Positions 7,033 through 11,109 of a stretch of DNA of 11,109 bases are shown here, piece after piece (position 1 is the first letter of the stretch; every line of letters begins with the position of its first letter). The notes beneath the pieces were generated by a model. That model was not told the DNA's origin. It did no database searches and saw only the letters and a program-made list of their open reading frames with translations. Origin of the DNA: Gammaproteobacteria bacterium. GTDB lineage: Bacteria; Pseudomonadota; Gammaproteobacteria; Competibacterales; Competibacteraceae. The translations under genes were made by a program, and so were the position numbers. Location: the NCBI GenBank assembly GCA_003562535.1, contig PWUP01000205.1:1-11109 (forward strand), written 5' to 3'.

Positions 7033-7350
7033 GTGGACAACCACGTCTTGTTTGGCGGTGTCGTTAACCGCATCAGTGATACGCGGTATTCGCCTGCGGG
7101 CGTACCCATTACCCGCTTAACGCTGGATCACCGTTCTGCCCAAACAGAAGCGGGTTTACCCCGCGAAGCACGTTGTCGTTTGTCCGTATTGGTGTGTGGC
7201 GCTGAGCTGCAACCGCTTGTGCAATGCCTAGCGCCCGGTCATCCCGTCCGGGTACACGGGTTTTTGAGCCGGGCGAATCATCGTCACGGCGAGTTGCAAT
7301 TGGTGTTGCACGCCACTGCTGTAGAACCATTGATTATTGAAGAGGACTGA
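7033..7350 (+). CDS. priB: Primosomal replication protein N, PriB
   Basis: Single-stranded DNA-binding OB-fold dimer of the PriA-PriB-DnaT replication restart pathway, which reloads DnaB at stalled forks. Length 105 residues, matching E. coli PriB (104). The family pattern is visible: NHVLFGGVVNRISDTRYSPAG near the N-terminus, then LDHRSAQTEAGLPREARCRLSVLVCG (about 31-56), then GHPVRVHGFLSR and a C-terminal LVLHATAVEPL strand. The GTG at 7033 is the only start that gives the conserved N-terminal strand; it has no clear Shine-Dalgarno, so translation may be coupled to rpsF, which ends 24 bp upstream. It sits between rpsF and rpsR as in E. coli. The helicase it helps reload, DnaB, is encoded 1.8 kb downstream. 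Confidence 0.94.
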   Translation: MDNHVLFGGVVNRISDTRYSPAGVPITRLTLDHRSAQTEAGLPREARCRLSVLVCGAELQPLVQCLAPGHPVRVHGFLSRANHRHGELQLVLHATAVEPLIIEED

Positions 7351-7351
7351 T

Positions 7352-7576
7352 ATGGCTCGTTATTTCCGCCGCAGAAAATTTTGCCGTTTTACTGCCGAAG
7401 ATGTGCAAGAAATTGACTATAAAGATATTGCCACGTTGAAAAATTTTATCACGGAAACCGGTAAAATTGTCCCCAGCCGCATCACCGGTACTAAGGCTCG
7501 GTATCAGCGCCAGTTAGCGACCGCGATTAAACGCGCCCGTTATCTTGCTTTACTGCCCTATTGCGATCGCCACTGA
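7352..7576 (+). CDS. rpsR: 30S ribosomal protein S18
   Basis: Small-subunit platform protein that pairs with S6. Length 74 residues, essentially the same as E. coli S18 (75) and nearly identical to it: MARYFRRRKFCRFTAEDV at the start, IDYKDIATLKNFI (about 23-35) and the basic helix-rich core KIVPSRITGTKARYQRQLA. The frame is open further upstream to 7337, but the ATG at 7352 matches the family N-terminus exactly and has AGAGGA (7341-7346) 5 nt upstream. It starts 1 nt after the priB stop codon (TGA at 7348-7350), so the two are tightly coupled. Confidence 0.98.
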   Translation: MARYFRRRKFCRFTAEDVQEIDYKDIATLKNFITETGKIVPSRITGTKARYQRQLATAIKRARYLALLPYCDRH

Positions 7577-7585
7577 TGTGATCTG

Positions 7586-8500
7586 ATGCGTGGGCTTGCC
7601 AATTTTGTCATGCGCGGTACCCCTCAAGCGGCTGCTGTTGCCGCTGGGTTTGGGGTATTGTCCTTCCTATTGCCACCGATGGTGTTGTTAAGCGGAGCCG
7701 CCATCGCTTTAGTCACCTTACGTCGCGGGCCACAGTACGGTCTTAACTTATTGCTGGTTGCGACCGTGGCCTGTGGCATGCTAGCTTGGTTGCTCGTGGG
7801 CGCTCCAACCCCCGGGTTGGCCCTGAGCATGGTGTACTGGGCACCGCTGTTACTGCTTGGCGTTATACTGCGCAACACCGTTTCTTTAGCCTTCACCCTA
7901 AAGATGATGGTGCTCATGGGTTTTGTGGTGCTGATGATGACCTACCTGTTGTTTGGCAATCCAGAAATTTGGTGGACTGAGATGACTCGGAACATGCTGC
8001 GCCAGATGAATGATGCGGGTATGTTCCCAGATCCTGAGGTTGCCCCAGCACTGGCTGAGTTTTTCCGGACTTGGGCGGTATTAGCCCCTGGCCAGCTCAT
8101 TTTTTCCGCCTTGCTAGCCATCGTGCTCGGCTTGCTGTTGGGGCGCTGGTGGCAAGCACTGCTGTATAATCCGGGGGGGTTTCAGCAGGAGTTCCATAAC
8201 CTGAGGTTGGGGCAGATAGCGGCTATGGTTATGGCCACTTTACTGCTGCTGTCCTTATTGCTCGGGCACTCTCAGCCTTGGATTGTTAACTTGACCCTGA
8301 TAGCCGGTCTGATTTATTTACTTCAGGGTTTGGCCATTATCCATGGTTTAGTCGGTCAAGCGGGATTAAGCACCGCTTGGCTGGTTGCGTTCTACGTCGC
8401 TTTACTGTTTATTTTGCCTCTCTGGCAATTTCTACTGCTGTTCGCGGTTGCGGACACTTGGATCGATGTGCGCGCTCGGCTTCGGCCTAGAAGCAACTAA
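7586..8500 (+). CDS. Multi-pass inner-membrane protein, DUF2232-like, between rpsR and rplI
   Basis: Hydrophobic protein of 304 residues with about eight predicted membrane helices, for example near residues 15-45, 50-70, 73-95, 100-125, 165-188, 210-230, 235-258 and 270-292. It has no signal peptide of the cleaved type and ends with a short Arg-rich tail (RARLRPRSN), probably cytoplasmic. No catalytic motif is recognisable. Position is the best clue: a DUF2232/YybS-type membrane gene lies between rpsR and rplI in Pseudomonas-type gammaproteobacteria and near rplI in Firmicutes; E. coli lacks it. Function is unknown in this family; remote similarity to ECF-type transporter membrane components has been suggested, which I cannot test here. 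The ATG at 7586, 9 bp after rpsR, has no good Shine-Dalgarno; the ATG at 7610 is an alternative. It lies on the same strand and appears co-transcribed with the ribosomal genes. Confidence 0.8.
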   Translation: MRGLANFVMRGTPQAAAVAAGFGVLSFLLPPMVLLSGAAIALVTLRRGPQYGLNLLLVATVACGMLAWLLVGAPTPGLALSMVYWAPLLLLGVILRNTVSLAFTLKMMVLMGFVVLMMTYLLFGNPEIWWTEMTRNMLRQMNDAGMFPDPEVAPALAEFFRTWAVLAPGQLIFSALLAIVLGLLLGRWWQALLYNPGGFQQEFHNLRLGQIAAMVMATLLLLSLLLGHSQPWIVNLTLIAGLIYLLQGLAIIHGLVGQAGLSTAWLVAFYVALLFILPLWQFLLLFAVADTWIDVRARLRPRSN

Positions 8501-8523
8501 AAAGGCATACGTATTTATTTTTT

Positions 8524-8527
8524 GGAG
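8524..8527 (+). promoter_or_regulatory. Ribosome binding site deciding the rplI start
   Basis: GGAG lies 8 nt before the GTG at 8536. It overlaps the other in-frame GTG at 8527, which therefore cannot be the start, and the protein from 8536 has the correct L9 N-terminus. Confidence 0.7.
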
Positions 8528-8535
8528 TGAGATCT

Positions 8536-8982
8536 GTGGAAGTCATTTTGCTACAACATGTTGATAATTTGGGTCATCTCGGTGATAAAGTCAAAGTTAA
8601 AGCCGGCTATGCCCGCAACTACCTACTGCCGCAAGGGAAAGCGACCCAAGCGAATGAGGCGAATTTAGCCAAATTTGAAGCCCGTCGCGCTGAGTTGGAA
8701 AAAGCGGCTAATGAAGCCTTAGCTGATGCTCAACAGCGCTGTCAGGCGCTAGAAAACACTGTCGTCACGATCGCCGCCAATGCGGCGGGCGAAGGTCGAT
8801 TGTTCGGTTCGGTGGGGCCGGCGGAAATCGCCGATGCCGTCACAGCAACGGGCACGGCCATCGGCAAGCGTGAGGTACAAATGAGTACCGGTGCCATTCG
8901 TCAAACGGGTGAATACGATGTCACCATTCGCCTGCACAGCCAGGTTGAAGTGATTGTTCGGGTTAATGTTATTGCCGCTTAG
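8536..8982 (+). CDS. rplI: 50S ribosomal protein L9
   Basis: Large-subunit protein with two globular domains joined by a long exposed helix; it binds 23S rRNA at the base of the L1 stalk and helps maintain reading frame. Length 148 residues (E. coli 149). The N-terminal domain (about 1-50) shows the signature GHLGDKVKVKAGYARNYLLP; the connecting helix is rich in Ala/Glu/Lys (about 43-75); the C-terminal domain contains GRLFGSVGPAEIADAV (about 90-105) and ends IRLHSQVEVIVRVNVIAA. It starts with GTG. It lies 35 bp after the DUF2232 gene and is the last gene of the ribosomal block. Confidence 0.97.
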   Translation: MEVILLQHVDNLGHLGDKVKVKAGYARNYLLPQGKATQANEANLAKFEARRAELEKAANEALADAQQRCQALENTVVTIAANAAGEGRLFGSVGPAEIADAVTATGTAIGKREVQMSTGAIRQTGEYDVTIRLHSQVEVIVRVNVIAA

Positions 8983-8987
8983 CCGTG

Positions 8988-9015
8988 TTGGGGTGCCCAA
9001 AATACGGCAACCCAA
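8988..9015. other. Imperfect hairpin after rplI
   Basis: TTGGGGTGCC (8988-8997) and GGCAACCCAA (9006-9015) pair in 9 of 10 positions (one G/A mismatch) around an 8 nt loop, starting 5 nt after the rplI stop. No T-tract follows on either strand, so it is not a standard intrinsic terminator. It could protect the mRNA 3' end or assist factor-dependent termination. The rest of the 8983-9161 gap shows no gene and no clear promoter for dnaB. Confidence 0.35.
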
Positions 9016-9161
9016 ACAATCCGTTGGAGTGGCTATAACCGGCTGTTGATTTTGTAGGTTGTTAACCCATTTCAATGTAAACTCAACCACGGGTCTTAAG
9101 CGCTGTACTGGGTCACGTCCCTGCACGTAGTCTTCCACTTAACTTAAAGTGAAGTTGCTGT

Positions 9162-10556
9162 ATGACGACTTACTCGCCTAGCGAACGCAAGGACGCGGCC
9201 GTTGATTCGCTCAAGATCCCCCCCCATTCCACCGATGCGGAACAAGCGGTGCTGGGTGGGTTGCTTTTAGACAACTCGGTTTGGGATCTCGTGGTTGAGT
9301 GGATTGTGGTTGATGATTTCTATCACAGCTCTCACCGTACTATTTTTAGCGCCATTCAAGAGCTGGCCGAACGGGGATCACCGTTTGATGTGGTCACCCT
9401 GAAGGAATGGTTAGATCGTCGTCATGTGCTCAACGATGTAGGGGGCATGCCGTATCTGGCGCTACTGGCTCGTGACACCCCTAGTGCAGCCAATATCCGT
9501 GCTTATGCAGACATTGTGCGTGAGCGTGCCATTCTGCGCCGGCTGCTTACCGTCAGCAGCGATATCGCCAACAGTGCCTACCATCCGCAAGGCCGTTCCA
9601 GCCAAGAGCTTTTAGACAAAGCTGAAGAATGGGTCTTTGCCATTGCCAATTCTGATACTCGCCGCCGCGCCGAGTTTGCCAGCATCAGTCAGTTATTGAC
9701 TAAGGCGGTTGATCGCATTGACAGTTTATTCCAGCTCGATAGCCCGATTACGGGTATACCCACCGGCTGGACGGATTTTGATGAAATGACGGCGGGCTTA
9801 CAGCGGGGGGATCTGATTATTGTGGCGGGACGACCGTCCATGGGCAAAACGACTTTAGCCATGAATATTGCCCAAAATGTATGCATTAATACCCCCGAAC
9901 CCGTGGTGGTGTTCAGCATGGAAATGCCCGGCGAACACTTAGCCATGCGGCTGCTGTCATCCTTAGGGCTTATTGATCAACACCGCATTCGCACCGGTAA
10001 GCTTGACGACAATGACTGGCCACGCTTGTCCTCAACGCTCGAATTGCTAAACACCGCTCGCTTGTTCATCGATGATTCCTCTGACCTGAGTCCCAGCGAT
10101 GTACGCACTCGCACCCGCCGTTTGGCCAAAGAACAAGGTCAGCTTGGCTTAGTGATCGTCGATTATATCCAGTTGATGCGGGTCAACGGTTTTAGTGATA
10201 ACCGCGCCCAAGAAGTGGGCGAAATTTCTCGCAGCTTGAAGGCATTGGCCAAAGAGCTGCATGTGCCGGTTATCGCCCTGTCACAGCTCAACCGCAGCCT
10301 AGAACAACGGGCTGACAAACGCCCCATGATGTCCGATTTGCGCGAATCGGGCGCCATCGAACAAGATGCGGATTTAATCTGTTTTATTTACCGTGACGAG
10401 GTCTATCACCCGGATAGCAGCGATAAAGGCATGGCTGAGATTATTGTCGGCAAGCAACGCAATGGCCCCATAGGCACGGTTAAACTCACATTCCGCGGGC
10501 AATACAATAATTTCGCAAGCTTTGCACCCGACTCCTATGGGGATCACTACCGATGA
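9162..10556 (+). CDS. dnaB: Replicative DNA helicase DnaB
   Basis: Hexameric 5'-to-3' ATP-driven helicase that unwinds DNA at the fork and recruits primase DnaG. Length 464 residues (E. coli 471), no intein. The N-terminal helical domain (about 20-125) begins KIPPHSTDAEQAVLGGLLLDN; a linker leads to the RecA-like ATPase (about 190-455). Walker A GRPSMGKT spans 223-230 with K229, and Walker B LVIVDYIQLM has D334. Also visible are VFSMEMPGEHLAMR, the DNA-contacting SRSLKALAKEL and LSQLNRSLEQRADKRP segments, and SDLRESGAIEQDADLICFIYRDEVY. The ATG at 9162 has no strong Shine-Dalgarno; a small hairpin (9132-9154) precedes it. The stop overlaps the alr start by 4 nt (ATGA). The dnaB-alr pair is conserved in gammaproteobacteria. 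Confidence 0.98.
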   Translation: MTTYSPSERKDAAVDSLKIPPHSTDAEQAVLGGLLLDNSVWDLVVEWIVVDDFYHSSHRTIFSAIQELAERGSPFDVVTLKEWLDRRHVLNDVGGMPYLALLARDTPSAANIRAYADIVRERAILRRLLTVSSDIANSAYHPQGRSSQELLDKAEEWVFAIANSDTRRRAEFASISQLLTKAVDRIDSLFQLDSPITGIPTGWTDFDEMTAGLQRGDLIIVAGRPSMGKTTLAMNIAQNVCINTPEPVVVFSMEMPGEHLAMRLLSSLGLIDQHRIRTGKLDDNDWPRLSSTLELLNTARLFIDDSSDLSPSDVRTRTRRLAKEQGQLGLVIVDYIQLMRVNGFSDNRAQEVGEISRSLKALAKELHVPVIALSQLNRSLEQRADKRPMMSDLRESGAIEQDADLICFIYRDEVYHPDSSDKGMAEIIVGKQRNGPIGTVKLTFRGQYNNFASFAPDSYGDHYR

Positions 10557-11109
10557 GCCGACCGATCCATGCCCTGATTCATCTCGATGCCCTGCGGCAC
10601 AATCTGCGTCATGCCCGCCAGAGGGCCGCGCACAGCCAAGCGATTGCTGTGATCAAGGCGGACGGCTACGGCCACGGGGCGGTACGGGTGGCACACGCCT
10701 TAGCCGCCGATGCCACGCTGTTTGCGGTAGCCTCCATAGATGAGGCACGGGTATTGCGTGAAGCGGGCATCACTCGCCCCCTGCTGTTGCTGGAAGGTCC
10801 ATTTGAAGCCGCTGAGCTGCCGCTATGCGCCGAATGGGGATTGCACATCGTCATCCACCATCGCTGCCAGATTGAGATGCTGGAACGCTGGCAGTCGCCA
10901 CAAGCGCTGCCGGTGTGGTTAAAACTGGATTCCGGCATGCACCGACTGGGGTTTGCCCTGGAGCAGGCTCATGAGGTCTATCAGCGCTTAGCGAATCTAC
11001 CGGCGGTCGCTCCAGGTATTCGGCTGATGAGCCACTTTGCCTGTGCCGATGAACGTGACAACCCATTCACCCATCAGCAACTGACGCGACTGCAACAACT
11101 CGGCCTGCC
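10553..11109 (+). CDS. alr: Alanine racemase (partial, C-terminus beyond the window)
   Basis: PLP-dependent enzyme that interconverts L- and D-alanine, supplying D-Ala for peptidoglycan. About 185 of the usual 355-370 residues are visible, covering most of the N-terminal alpha/beta barrel. The PLP-binding lysine is K35 in AVIKADGYGHG, where most family members have KANAYGHG; the Lys, Tyr39 and Gly/His pattern are kept. Further landmarks are LFAVASIDEARVLREAGI (about 63-80), PLLLLEG, and LKLDSGMHRLGF (about 124-135), whose Arg is the conserved PLP-region arginine. The catalytic Tyr of the C-terminal domain is outside the window. The ATG at 10553 overlaps the dnaB stop. The neighbouring dnaB supports alr rather than the catabolic dadX. 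Confidence 0.95.
   Translation, partial: MSRPIHALIHLDALRHNLRHARQRAAHSQAIAVIKADGYGHGAVRVAHALAADATLFAVASIDEARVLREAGITRPLLLLEGPFEAAELPLCAEWGLHIVIHHRCQIEMLERWQSPQALPVWLKLDSGMHRLGFALEQAHEVYQRLANLPAVAPGIRLMSHFACADERDNPFTHQQLTRLQQLGL

Noticed and set aside
8749..9138. 129-codon minus-strand open frame overlapping the rplI 3' end and the gap before dnaB
   Set aside because: Half is antisense to L9, the product resembles no known family, and no ribosome binding site is apparent.

Overview
This 11.1 kb window is chromosomal DNA of a gammaproteobacterium. The gene order rnr-rlmB, rpsF-priB-rpsR-(DUF2232 membrane gene)-rplI, dnaB-alr is the conserved gammaproteobacterial arrangement, and PriB is known only from beta- and gammaproteobacteria. 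The protein-coding core looks about 55-60% G+C by eye. A membrane gene between rpsR and rplI, absent from E. coli but present in Pseudomonas-type genomes, argues against Enterobacterales. The species cannot be named from the sequence alone.

Left part (1-2595, minus strand): a two-gene efflux operon. A periplasmic adaptor (membrane fusion protein) is followed 14 bp later by the first half of an RND inner-membrane pump, which runs off the left edge. An outer-membrane channel and a regulator are not in view. Middle (2596-3492): a 205 bp divergent intergenic region, a single-domain STAS protein (likely anti-sigma-factor antagonist) of clearly lower G+C, a 100 bp palindromic REP/MITE-like repeat, and a convergent tRNA-Leu(CAG) gene with a near-consensus sigma-70 promoter.

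Right part (3493-11109, all plus strand): housekeeping genes in three blocks. rnr (RNase R) and rlmB (23S rRNA Gm2251 methyltransferase) overlap by 4 nt. A hairpin terminator ends this block, and its loop carries the TATAAT -10 box for the next block. The ribosomal block then encodes S6 (with a very acidic Asp-rich tail), PriB, S18, a multi-pass DUF2232-like membrane protein and L9; a leader hairpin before rpsF is a candidate S6:S18 autoregulatory site. After a 179 bp gap come dnaB (replicative helicase) and alr (alanine racemase, cut by the right edge), overlapping by 4 nt.

The genes cover RNA decay and rRNA modification, translation, replication and restart, and peptidoglycan precursor synthesis. 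I see no CRISPR array, prophage, transposase or clear novel system. The points most worth a second look are the promoter-in-terminator arrangement before rpsF, the Asp-rich S6 tail, the A+T-rich orphan STAS gene and the 100 bp palindromic repeat next to the tRNA.
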